Assembly (NCBI GenBank): GCA_963751355.1
Contig: CAVVVS010000137.1
Span: 135,008-199,007, forward strand
Source of the DNA: CAVVVS01 sp963751355
Lineage (GTDB): Bacteria > Bacteroidota > Ignavibacteria > Ignavibacteriales > Ignavibacteriaceae
Reading direction: 5' to 3'
Length of the DNA stretch: 64,000 nt
A program made the position numbers and the translations under genes. The notes below the pieces were generated by a model. The model was given only the letters and a program-made list of their open reading frames with translations. It did no database searches and was not told where the DNA came from. Positions 42,834 to 50,613 of this stretch are shown in pieces (positions within the stretch are counted from its first letter, which is position 1; each line of letters starts with the position of its first letter).

Positions 42834-43776
42834 AAAATTTGATGTCATAGTAGTCGGCGAACTGAATGTAGACTTAATCCTTAATAATATTGATTCATTT
42901 CCGGAAATGGGGAAAGAAAAAATTGCAAGGAATATGACCTTAACTCTCGGCAGTTCATCAGCGATTTTTGCAAGCAACCTTTCATCTCTCGGAGCTAATG
43001 TTGCTTTCCTTGGAAAGATCGGTAATGATTCTTTCGGAGATCTTGCGAGTGATAGCTTAAGAGCAAAAAATGTAAATGTTGATTTAATAATAAGAGATGG
43101 AGCTTCAAATACAGGTGCAACAATCGTCCTGAATTATAAAGAAGACCGAGCAATGGTAACATATCAGGGAGCAATGAATGAGTTAACGATAAAGGATATT
43201 TCAAGGGAAACTCTTCAGCAGGCAAAACACCTTCATTTTTCCTCCTGTTATTTACAGCCGGGGATAAAAAAAGATATCGGAAAGTTGTTTAAAATGGCAA
43301 AGGATTCCGGACTTTCTACATCCTTTGACATGCAATGGGATCCCGATGAAAAATGGGATATAAATTATAAGGAAGTTCTGCCTTATGTGGATATATTTCT
43401 TCCAAATGAACAAGAATTACTTTTATTGACAAAACAAAATACAATACCAGATGCATTGAAAGAATTATCAGCTGAAATAAACAATGTTGTAGTAAAAATG
43501 GGGAATAAGGGCTCTTTATTGTACAGTAAAGGGAGAACGATTACTAAAAAAGCTTTTGTTAATAAAAATGTTGTAGATGCTATTGGTGCCGGGGACAGTT
43601 TTAATGCTGGATTTATATTCAAATTTATAAAAGGTTCTGATTTGGAAGAATGCCAGGAATTCGGAAATTTGATGGGAGCAATTAATACTACAAAAGCGGG
43701 CGGTACGACAGCTTTTACAAATTACAAAGAAATAATGAAAATAGCAGAAACAACTTTAGGATATAAAGCTAAATGA
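42823..43776 (+). CDS. PfkB-family kinase, probable tagatose-6-phosphate kinase
   Basis: A 317-residue ribokinase-family enzyme: VIVVGELNVDLIL opening, LGSSSAIFASNLSSLGANVAFLGKIGNDSFG substrate region, NEQELLLLT, and VDAIGAGDSFNAGFIFKF with catalytic Asp258. Overlaps the EamA gene by 11 bp and the aldolase gene by 4 bp. In this operon (AgaS, GatZ, kinase, GatY) phosphorylation of tagatose-6-phosphate is the missing step, so the assignment rests on context. Confidence 0.8.
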   Translation: MNHKKFDVIVVGELNVDLILNNIDSFPEMGKEKIARNMTLTLGSSSAIFASNLSSLGANVAFLGKIGNDSFGDLASDSLRAKNVNVDLIIRDGASNTGATIVLNYKEDRAMVTYQGAMNELTIKDISRETLQQAKHLHFSSCYLQPGIKKDIGKLFKMAKDSGLSTSFDMQWDPDEKWDINYKEVLPYVDIFLPNEQELLLLTKQNTIPDALKELSAEINNVVVKMGNKGSLLYSKGRTITKKAFVNKNVVDAIGAGDSFNAGFIFKFIKGSDLEECQEFGNLMGAINTTKAGGTTAFTNYKEIMKIAETTLGYKAK

Positions 43777-44591
43777 AACTACAGGAAAAATTAAAACACT
43801 ATCAAAAAGAAAAGAAAGCATTGTTAGCTGCCAATTATTACAATTTCGAAACATGTAAAGGAATATTGCTGGCAGCTCAGGAATTGCAGCAACCTTTAAT
43901 ACTACAGTTAACAAAAAGTTCTATCAATTATATGGGATTAAAAACGGCAGTTCGGATTGGCAGAACTTTATCTGAAGAATTAGCTGTTGAATCGTGGCTG
44001 CATCTGGATCATTGTGATGAGATTGAACTCATTAAAAAATGTTTAGATGAAGGATTTGATTCGGTTATGATTGATGCGAGTGATAAATCATTAAAAGAAA
44101 ATATTAATATAACAAAGGATGTTGTTCAACTTGCAAAAAGTTATGAAGTTAATGTTGAAGCTGAACTAGGAAGCGTACCTAAACTTGGTAGTGAATTAGA
44201 GTATGATAAATTCACTAATCCTGATGAAGCTAAACTTTTTGTTCAGCAAACCGGGGTTGATCTTCTGGCTGTTGCAATTGGATCAAAACACGGGTTTTAT
44301 AAAGGAGAGCCCAGTTTAGATCTTGAAAGACTAAAACTGATTAACCAGACTATAGATATTGGTTTAGTTCTTCATGGTGGTTCTGGTATCCCGGGAACTT
44401 CTTTAAAGAAAGCAATTGATTTGGGAATAGTAAAGATTAATGTAGCTACCGAAACCAAAGATATTTTTACAAAAACATTAAAAAGTATTTTGGTGGATTC
44501 ACAGGAAATTGATCTTAGAAAAACATTTCCTTTGGCAATTGATGCTGTTAATGAAATGATAAAAAATAAGTTGAAAATAATAACATATTGA
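43773..44591 (+). CDS. gatY: GatY/KbaY-like class II tagatose/fructose-bisphosphate aldolase
   Basis: A 272-residue class II aldolase. HLDHCDEIELIKKCLDEG and DSVMIDASDKSL give the zinc His and barrel strands, VEAELGSVP the conserved Glu segment, LLAVAIGSKHGFY the second zinc His, LHGGSGIP and IVKINVATETK the phosphate-binding parts. Overlaps the kinase by 4 bp. Catalytic partner of the GatZ-like subunit upstream. Last gene of the sugar locus; beyond it the sequence decays. Confidence 0.9.
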   Translation: MKLQEKLKHYQKEKKALLAANYYNFETCKGILLAAQELQQPLILQLTKSSINYMGLKTAVRIGRTLSEELAVESWLHLDHCDEIELIKKCLDEGFDSVMIDASDKSLKENINITKDVVQLAKSYEVNVEAELGSVPKLGSELEYDKFTNPDEAKLFVQQTGVDLLAVAIGSKHGFYKGEPSLDLERLKLINQTIDIGLVLHGGSGIPGTSLKKAIDLGIVKINVATETKDIFTKTLKSILVDSQEIDLRKTFPLAIDAVNEMIKNKLKIITY

Positions 44592-44652
44592 TTCATATCG
44601 ATATTGTTAGATTAACAAGCGATACTCGAACAAATATTTTTTGTTTCCAGCA

Positions 44653-45687
44653 ATGTTGTCTGATTCGCTGGTAAATAACAGGTACCGGAAAAATACAAAT
44701 CCTGATAACATTGCTGCCACCGGATACCCTGAAGATCCAGGTAATGACAAACGTTTTATTTCTAGCATCGGATCTATAAATAGAAAAGCCAATGTTGAAT
44801 GGGAAGAGCTTGAATGAATAGGATTAGATTATAATATGGAAAATTTGGTGACAACAATTAAGTTAAAAAAGCAAAACAGATATAGTGGTGAGCTTTGTGA
44901 TGACGGCAGTAAAGAGTTTGTTACTTTCTGGATAGACTGATGTGAGTGGGAATATCTGGATACGGTACAACTGAATGTACATGATCTGAAAATTCCTTGA
45001 GATGGTTTGTTTTATACTTTAAATCTTTCGCTTGATACAACATTTTATAAAAAATTATTCGAAAATCCCAATCTTGTAAGAGTTAGAAGTGTCCTTTCAT
45101 GGAATCAGCTACCGTCAACAATAGATCCAAATCTGCTTAATTACTATGGAAACCGGTTGATTCTCATATTCAGTTCAAACCTGGCACGGTTTTAAATCCG
45201 GGTGATGTAAAAACATTATTCAATATAACCGGCGGAATTCCCGTTGATCAAATTAATGATATGACCGGTTTGATAAAAACAAATGCTTTTTTTACTTATA
45301 ACGGAATATCAGTTCCATCCGTGGCGCCCTTCGGCGGAGTTTTAGTAATTAATCGACCAGCTTTTACTGGTCATCGCTAGAGAATTAAAGTAAGGAATAT
45401 AACAACAAATGTTTCATATTATCTTAATAATCCGTTTACTATCGTGGGCCATTATGTCTTTAAAGTAAACCTGCATTCATTTAACTTTGGAAGCACTTTT
45501 GGCGGAGGAATAAACGGAACCTCAAATAAATTGCCATTACCCAGCAACAGTTTCAACATTCCTACAAATACAGGAAGTAATCCATGCGGAAGTTCATTTA
45601 CATGCAGTAGATAAAACAATTAGAAACAATCAGAGCATGGGATCTGAAACATGGGTAAATTACAATATTTGTCTACAAGGTGGTTAG
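44653..45687 (+). pseudogene. Decayed secreted-type hypothetical protein with three in-frame TGA codons
   Basis: A single frame from ATG 44653 reads AATGYPEDPGNDKRFISS, then TGA 44815, IGLDYNMENLVTTIKLKKQ, TGA 44938, CEWEYLDTVQLNVHD, TGA 44998 and on to LVRVRSVLSWNQLPSTIDPN. After a frame change near 45150 it continues HIQFKPGTVLNPGDVKTLF, stop TAG about 45378, RIKVRNITTNVSYYLNN, and after another near 45580 HAVDKTIRNNQSMGSETW to TAG 45685. The pattern fits a beta-rich uncharacterised Bacteroidota secreted protein family with LSW-type motifs. Stops fall where Cys or Trp would be natural, by single substitutions. Clearly inactive. Start uncertain. Confidence 0.6.
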
Positions 45688-46437
45688 TAAATTTCACTTT
45701 CTCATGAATTGATGGAACTAATCTATTCAAGGTTAACTCTGCCGTTAAATTATTGGCATTCGAATTAATGAAAAAATGACTGTAAATGAATTAGTGAAAT
45801 ATTTTGTTACAATAGTCGTATTATGGAGAATTACTTATTTATTAACTGAAGAAGATGGTTCCCTTGAAATAATTTTCAAAATAAGAAAGTTTTTAGGGAA
45901 CTAATTGATTGCTTTTACTGTCTTAGTATTTGGATTGGACATGCCTTTACCGTTTTCTATAGTGAGAGGTACTCTGAATCATTAAGATTTTGTTTTAATT
46001 ATTCGGGAGGTACGATTTTATTAGAAAAATTTACTAACAAAAAATTTCAATAAACAATGTGTAACTGAAAACAAAAAGGAGCATAGTTTAAATAAGCACC
46101 TGATACTCGATATAGAAATATGATTAAGATGAGACTTTAACATAATGTTCCAGTGGTTAGTAATGGAAGTATTACTGGTAGATCTTATGTCTTCAAAACC
46201 AAAGGAGATATAAATTGAGTTGACAGAAGAGACCTGAATGATTTTACTAATCATCAAAATATTATAACAATATAATATTTATATTTTAATCATAAGAGCC
46301 TGTTTATTATTATTCTTGAGGTTGTGGAGGTGATTTTAGATAAACTTGTATTACACTCATCGGTGGAAAATGTGACTTTCTTTAATCAGAAAAACCTGAT
46401 TGCTCTTAAAACAACCAGTATTCTTTCTGCAGACTTG
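45688..46437. other. AT-rich decayed stretch, no gene seen
   Basis: About 750 bp with short broken frames only. A hydrophilic minus-strand frame at 46021-46257 has no family resemblance or ribosome site. Probably eroded sequence between the sugar locus and the accessory region. Confidence 0.5.
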
Positions 46438-46548
46438 TAGCGTGGCAGGACTCGAACCTGTAACCTTCGGGTTAAAAGGCTAAAATAATACTTTTTTTTT
46501 CTGCTATATATGTAAATAAACCGCTCTAACCAGCTGAGCTAAGAGCCT
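46438..46548 (-). tRNA. Scrambled tRNA-Lys(UUU)-like remnant
   Basis: Read on the minus strand: AGGCUCU then UA and a normal D-arm (GCUC AGCUGGUUA GAGC), about 45 nt of AU-rich sequence with an A9 run, then CUUUUAA with CCCG (anticodon loop UUU and the 3' stem of a typical CGGG/CCCG anticodon arm), a variable segment AAGGUUA, and an intact T-arm (CAGGUUCGAGUCCUG). The 5' anticodon strand is displaced by the insert, and the 3' acceptor strand (CCACGCU) does not pair with the 5' strand. A working Lys tRNA is unlikely. It may be a rearranged attachment-site copy at an island border. Confidence 0.6.
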
Positions 46549-47074
46549 TTTAAATGTTTTAAATTGAATTTAATTAAATCTTAGACCTCAATAGCTCTTC
46601 CCCAAAAAAATATAAAAAAAATTTTAGATTTGATTTTGAAATGAAAAATCAACTGGGGTATACCTGCCTTTGGCTTCAGTCAATAAAGCGATTGCCACCT
46701 AGCTGAGTGGGGTGGGGGGTATGGAACCTAAATCCGTAAGAATATTTTTAAAAATGATTTTTTTATTGAAAGTTAAATATTTTCAATATAATTTGGAAAG
46801 GTCGTAAATACTATTTGACAAAGTAAAGAGGTGTGGGGAAGATAGTTCCATTTCTCTTCATTCCTGTTTAGCCCTATGAGGATTTTGTAAATAGAAATTA
46901 CATGTGGATTTCATCATAGTTTGTGTTTATGAAAGTGGCGTGGTGAAGCATGACCAACAAGTTTGCTTTAATCATGACAGTAGTAATGAAAAACTATTGG
47001 GAGATGCTTGGTAACAGGTATTCCTACCACGACGATGGATTAATAAAAATTTAAAATTATTAGAGAAATAAACT
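46549..47074. other. Non-coding stretch before the interrupted defence-linked gene
   Basis: No convincing frame on either strand. Contains A/T tracts (46600-46640) and a GC-richer patch around 46680-46730. The promoter of the gene at 47075 is expected here, but no clear box pair could be fixed. Confidence 0.4.
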
Positions 47075-47385
47075 ATGGCATCATTTTTTGTCGAATTTGA
47101 ATTTGAATCAAGGGGTGGTGATTTTTATTGGTTTCCTCTTGGAATAAATGCTGATTCCCAGACAAATGCAGAATTAATTACTACTGCAGTCGAATCAGCA
47201 CTTAATGAAAACTATCATGTCTGCCGAAAGTCTAAAACTGTATTAATTATCAAAGATCTTAACTCAGATTTCGTCCGAGAGTACACTGAACAATGTATGA
47301 GAGGAAGAATAAAATATTTAGAAATAAGATTGTTCCAATTTTTAGATATTGAAGGAAATGCAAATTTGAATTTTGGGCAACATTT
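47075..47385 (+). pseudogene. 5' part of a gene split by the IS21 element (unknown function)
   Basis: ATG 47075 opens 103 codons ending at the IS21 insertion point; the present frame reads on 73 bp into the element to a false stop at 47458. Removing 47386-50014 and one ACATTT copy joins this part in frame to 50021-50174 (CAA CAT TTG GAT TTA), giving 154 residues with a stop at 50172-50174. The N-terminal half is strand-rich (FFVEFEFES, VLIIKDLNS) with a helix (TNAELITTAVESALNE), without signal peptide. No family recognised. It precedes the TIR and caspase genes on the same strand and may be the first gene of that operon. Confidence 0.75.
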
Positions 47386-47437
47386 TGTCGAGGGCCATCA
47401 TATTCCCCAGGTAGGGCCAAAAGGATTCCCCACCCCA
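47386..47437. repeat. IS21 left end with two transposase-site repeats
   Basis: Two consecutive copies of the AGGGCC-N5/6-ATTCCCCA unit: outer at 47386-47409 (TGTCGAGGGCC...) and inner at about 47413-47437 (TAGGGCCAAAAGGATTCCCC). Confidence 0.85.
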
Positions 47438-47486
47438 AAACTATATTTAGCGTTTTGAAAGTTAAGTAAAAATTAATAAAAACTTA

Positions 47487-48227
47487 CTATAATTTCGGTT
47501 TCATTTTTTTTCTATAAGATTCACCTTTAATAATTATCTGATGAGCATTATGGCATAATCTATCCATCAGGGCATTTGCCATTATGGGATCCGGAAAGAT
47601 ATTACCCCAATCACTCATGGAACGGTTGCTTGTCAAAATAATAGATTTCTTTGAATATCTTGCATCAGTAATGGCATAAAGATATTCTGCGGAGCTCTGA
47701 TTAATTTTCTTAAAAGCAAAGTCATCAATAATTATGAGATCATATTTTATAATAGCGTTTAACTGTTTAGATAATTTTCCAACTAAATCGGCTTGTGATA
47801 AAACAGTAAATAGTTCATGAAAGTTGTAGAAGCCGACAGATAAATACTGTCTGCAAGCAGCATGTCCCATAGCTTTAGCTAGATGACTTTTTCCAGTTCC
47901 GGTCGGGCCTATAAAAAATACATTTTCTCCTTTTTCAATAAACCTGCATGTAGATAACTGTTTGATCCGGGAAGCGTTGATTGAAGGGTTAAAACTAAAG
48001 TCAAAGCTTTCAAGAGTTTTATCAGACTGTAGACGTGCAGCACTTAGAAGTCTTTGGAGCCTTCTTTGCTGACGTGTTTCCAGTTCATCTGCTAAAATCA
48101 ATGAGAGCATATCGTTAAATGATAACTGATTCTGAGCGGCTTCCATTAGCCTTAGTTCAAGACTCTCCAGGGTACCGGAGAGCTTTAGTGCTTTAAGCTG
48201 CCCTTTTAATTGAGCAAGATTTGACAT
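47487..48227 (-). CDS. istB: IS21-family helper ATPase IstB
   Basis: A 246-residue AAA+ ATPase: GPTGTGKSHLAKAMGH (Walker A, about residues 107-120), LIIIDDFAFKKI (Walker B), ILTSNRSMSDWGNIF (sensor/IstB signature) and DRLCHNAHQIIIKGESYR at the C terminus. Regulates the partner transposase IstA by selecting target DNA. Starts 41 bp after the istA stop, in the same transcript. Confidence 0.97.
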   Translation of the reverse strand: MSNLAQLKGQLKALKLSGTLESLELRLMEAAQNQLSFNDMLSLILADELETRQQRRLQRLLSAARLQSDKTLESFDFSFNPSINASRIKQLSTCRFIEKGENVFFIGPTGTGKSHLAKAMGHAACRQYLSVGFYNFHELFTVLSQADLVGKLSKQLNAIIKYDLIIIDDFAFKKINQSSAEYLYAITDARYSKKSIILTSNRSMSDWGNIFPDPIMANALMDRLCHNAHQIIIKGESYRKKMKPKL

Positions 48228-48268
48228 AAAATGAGTTTCCCTTCCGTATTAAGTTATTGATATTTTGT

Positions 48269-49825
48269 TTAGTTATCGTTAATAAAATAATCCATTGTCC
48301 GCACATAGGCCGATGTTTCATCAGAGATATTCAGTTGCTGCTCTTCTTTGTGTTCCATTAGTTTTTCAATTATTGCCTTAAATATTTTGGGAGAAAGGTG
48401 ACGGTAATTATCAAGAGCTGTCCTGCTTGCCGCAGACACCATATCGTTTGGATATTTTTTTGCTATATATAATATGCCTTGTGCTTTCCGCATATTTATA
48501 TACGCATGTGGCGTGAGTATCTTTTTTATAAGTTCACCAAATTCCAGACAAATTGCCTCTGCACTCTTTCTTACCGCATATGGCAGACCAATGTTCAAGG
48601 CAGCCTGCATATTTTCCGGGAAGTCATTTAAGTCAGTCTGTCGGGAACCGTTTGGGATTGTATGTTCTTTAATGAGCTTGTCTTCATAATATACCGATAC
48701 AAGATTATGCCCTACTTTAACCCATACTTTTTTCCCCACATACCGGTGTGGTATTGAGTAAGATTTTTTCTTTACTTGTATATAATGATCAGGATGAACT
48801 GCAGCTTCTTTCCAATATGCTGCCTCAAATGCTTCCAATGCCAGAGGCTGAAGTGCCTGTTTTTCCGTACTTGTAAATTCTTCATATGGCTTTAAACCGG
48901 TTGTACCGTGAGTTCTTTGTCCGTATGTATTGATAAGCCAGTCAAGCATTGATTTGTTCGCCTCAGAAATTGTTATATTATTATTAAGAGCTTTGAACTT
49001 TCCGAACTGCTGCCTTACAGTTTGTACATCCCTCTCTACAATGGGCTTATCCTTGGGTGTGGCTACACGGCAAGGATTAAGGAAGCATTCATAATGTTCG
49101 GCAAGTTCGGCATATGCTTTATTGATAATAGGATTATAAAGATCCGGTTTAATTACTCCGGTTTTAAGATTATCAAGATAAATTACTTTTGGTACACCGC
49201 CGAAGAAATTGAACATCCTTACATGGGATTGAACAAAACTCTGTTGATCTTGACTAAATACAAGCTCTACAAACTTAAACCGGCTGTATGAGAGTGTACC
49301 TATGAAGGCATATACTGCTCGGTTCCTCTTTAATAGAGGATCATGGAGCATTCCCATTTTTGAATAATCGATTTGTACTTGTTCTCCCGGTTGATACTCT
49401 AAACGGCATGTTGTTTTGTTGTTATTAAGTACAAATTTATTTTCACGGATAAATCTCTTGAAACTGCTGTAGCTTACTTTTCCGTCCAGCTCATGTTTCT
49501 CTTGTATTACTTCGAATACTGTCTTGGGCTTTATTTTATTGTCTGCATCAGTTATAAGTTTACCGATTTCTTCCTTATAGGGCTGAAGTATTGATTGTGC
49601 TTTAGTTGGTCTGCCGGATAGTTTAGGAATAATATCCGGTAGAATAGACAAGATTTTTTCTTTATCGTAACTGGTTATCCCAAGGGCGGTAACCTCTTTG
49701 ATGTATTTTCTTATTGTCTTACGGTCTATTCCTGAGAGCTTTGATATTTGACTGATACTCTGAGAATCAAAATAACGTCTGATAACTTCGACTATCTCCA
49801 TATTAACTATCCTTTGATAAGCCAC
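48269..49825 (-). CDS. istA: IS21-family transposase IstA
   Basis: A 518-residue transposase. The start is a GTG at 49825 with GGGAG about 10 bp upstream. N-terminal helix-turn-helix (SQISKLSGIDRKTIRKYI) and an RNase-H-like catalytic core with the DDE triad Asp153 (VQIDYSK), Asp218 (VIYLDNLK) and Glu264 (PIVERDVQ), spaced as in IS21 members. C-terminal beta-barrel domain (KKSYSIPHRYVGKKVWVKVG). Intact, so this copy could still transpose. Confidence 0.97.
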   Translation of the reverse strand: MAYQRIVNMEIVEVIRRYFDSQSISQISKLSGIDRKTIRKYIKEVTALGITSYDKEKILSILPDIIPKLSGRPTKAQSILQPYKEEIGKLITDADNKIKPKTVFEVIQEKHELDGKVSYSSFKRFIRENKFVLNNNKTTCRLEYQPGEQVQIDYSKMGMLHDPLLKRNRAVYAFIGTLSYSRFKFVELVFSQDQQSFVQSHVRMFNFFGGVPKVIYLDNLKTGVIKPDLYNPIINKAYAELAEHYECFLNPCRVATPKDKPIVERDVQTVRQQFGKFKALNNNITISEANKSMLDWLINTYGQRTHGTTGLKPYEEFTSTEKQALQPLALEAFEAAYWKEAAVHPDHYIQVKKKSYSIPHRYVGKKVWVKVGHNLVSVYYEDKLIKEHTIPNGSRQTDLNDFPENMQAALNIGLPYAVRKSAEAICLEFGELIKKILTPHAYINMRKAQGILYIAKKYPNDMVSAASRTALDNYRHLSPKIFKAIIEKLMEHKEEQQLNISDETSAYVRTMDYFINDN

Positions 49826-49907
49826 TTTTTCTCCCGTTTGTTATTTATTGAAAGGGGAAAAATGGACTTAAAATAATTGCTTTACTACTTTGCTAAAGAA
49901 TAGTTAT

Positions 49908-50014
49908 AGGTGGGGAATCCTTATGGCCCTGGCTGAGGAATCCTTTTGACCCTGGGTGGGGAATGCTTATGGCCCTAATTCAAAAATACTGGGGAATACT
50001 TTTGGCCCCTGACA
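49908..50014. repeat. IS21 right end with four transposase-site repeats
   Basis: Four direct copies of a GGGGAATnCTTnTGGCCCT-type unit (about 49910, 49933, 49957 and 49990), the last ending TGACA at 50014 as the terminal repeat. Longer than the left end, a typical asymmetry of IS21 family ends. Confidence 0.85.
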
Positions 50015-50020
50015 ACATTT

Positions 50021-50174
50021 GGATTTATTAAACAGAAATCCAGAATTAATCTACGAACATACAATTGCTGCAAATATAGAAAATATAAAATTGCCATTAA
50101 GACAGATTACCAATAATCTTAATGATTATAACGAGTTTTTGCTAATTAATGTAGTAAAACCTGAAGATTTATAA
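50021..50174 (+). pseudogene. 3' part of the IS21-split gene
   Basis: After the right-hand ACATTT copy, 50 codons continue the frame of the gene started at 47075: DLLNRNPELIYEHTIAANIE, then NIKLPLRQITNNLNDYNEF and a final LLINVVKPEDL, stop TAA 50172-50174. The predicted helices and final strand complete an alpha/beta protein of 154 residues. The TIR-like gene starts 47 bp later behind a GGAG ribosome site, so the split gene is likely co-transcribed with it in uninterrupted relatives. Confidence 0.75.
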
Positions 50175-50221
50175 AAATTAACAAATAACTTATTTCTTTA
50201 ATTACAAAACTGGAGATAATT

Positions 50222-50593
50222 ATGGCAGAGAAAAAAGTAGTATTCGTAGCTTTTGCAATAGAAGACAAATCTCAACGCGATCTGCTAAAAGGCCAATCAT
50301 TAAATACGAAAGCACCTTTTGAATATGTTGATATGTCTGTTAAGGAGCCTTACGATAAAGAGTGGAAAGAACGTGTTCGTACAAGAATCCGTAGGTCAGA
50401 TGGAGTTATTGTACTTGTTAGTAAAAATTCTCTTACATCTAGTGGTCAAAAATGGGAAATATCTTGCGCAAAAGAAGAAAAAATAAAAATAAAGGGTATA
50501 TGGGCTTATTCAGATGATCGTACTAATATAGTTGGTGTTAATACAGTTGTATGGACTTGGGAAGCAATTAAGAATTTTATTGATAGTCTTTAA
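50222..50593 (+). CDS. ThsB-like TIR-domain protein (DUF1863/TIR-like)
   Basis: A 123-residue stand-alone TIR-like domain. KKVVFVAFAIEDKSQRDLLKG is the first strand and loop of DUF1863 proteins, PFEYVDMSVKEPYDKEWKE the BB-loop equivalent, RIRRSDGVIVLVSKNS the third strand, and SSGQKWEISCAKEE carries the candidate catalytic Glu79 next to Trp78. This is the pattern of Thoeris ThsB, which on infection makes a cyclic-ADP-ribose-type signal from NAD+. The caspase gene starts 20 bp after its stop. GGAGATAATT precedes the start. Role inferred: sensor and signal maker for the caspase-like effector. Confidence 0.9.
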   Translation: MAEKKVVFVAFAIEDKSQRDLLKGQSLNTKAPFEYVDMSVKEPYDKEWKERVRTRIRRSDGVIVLVSKNSLTSSGQKWEISCAKEEKIKIKGIWAYSDDRTNIVGVNTVVWTWEAIKNFIDSL

Positions 50594-50613
50594 AACTAAA
50601 TTTGAGGTTCATT

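Larger units (their letters stand above)
47386..50014 (-). mobile_element. IS21-family insertion sequence, complete
   Basis: A 2629-bp element carrying istA and istB on the minus strand. Left end starts TGTCGAGGGCC...ATTCCCCA and the right end, read inward, TGTCAGGGGCC...ATTCCCCA, a 24-25-bp imperfect terminal repeat. Additional internal copies of the AGGGCC/ATTCCCC unit follow at both ends, as is usual for IS21 multiple transposase sites. It is flanked by a perfect 6-bp direct duplication ACATTT at 47380-47385 and 50015-50020. Both transposase genes are open, so the insertion looks recent and mobile. Confidence 0.95.

Noticed and set aside
44653..45687. TGA read as a sense codon (recoding).
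   Set aside because: Normal genes in the window end with TGA and other lesions in the same sequence are frame changes, so decay is simpler.
46021..46257. A minus-strand frame of 78 residues.
   Set aside because: Low-complexity, Ser/Ile-rich, no ribosome site, lies in decayed AT-rich DNA.
46438..46548. A functional tRNA with a short intron.
   Set aside because: Acceptor strands do not pair, the anticodon 5' strand is missing and the insert is too short for a group I intron.
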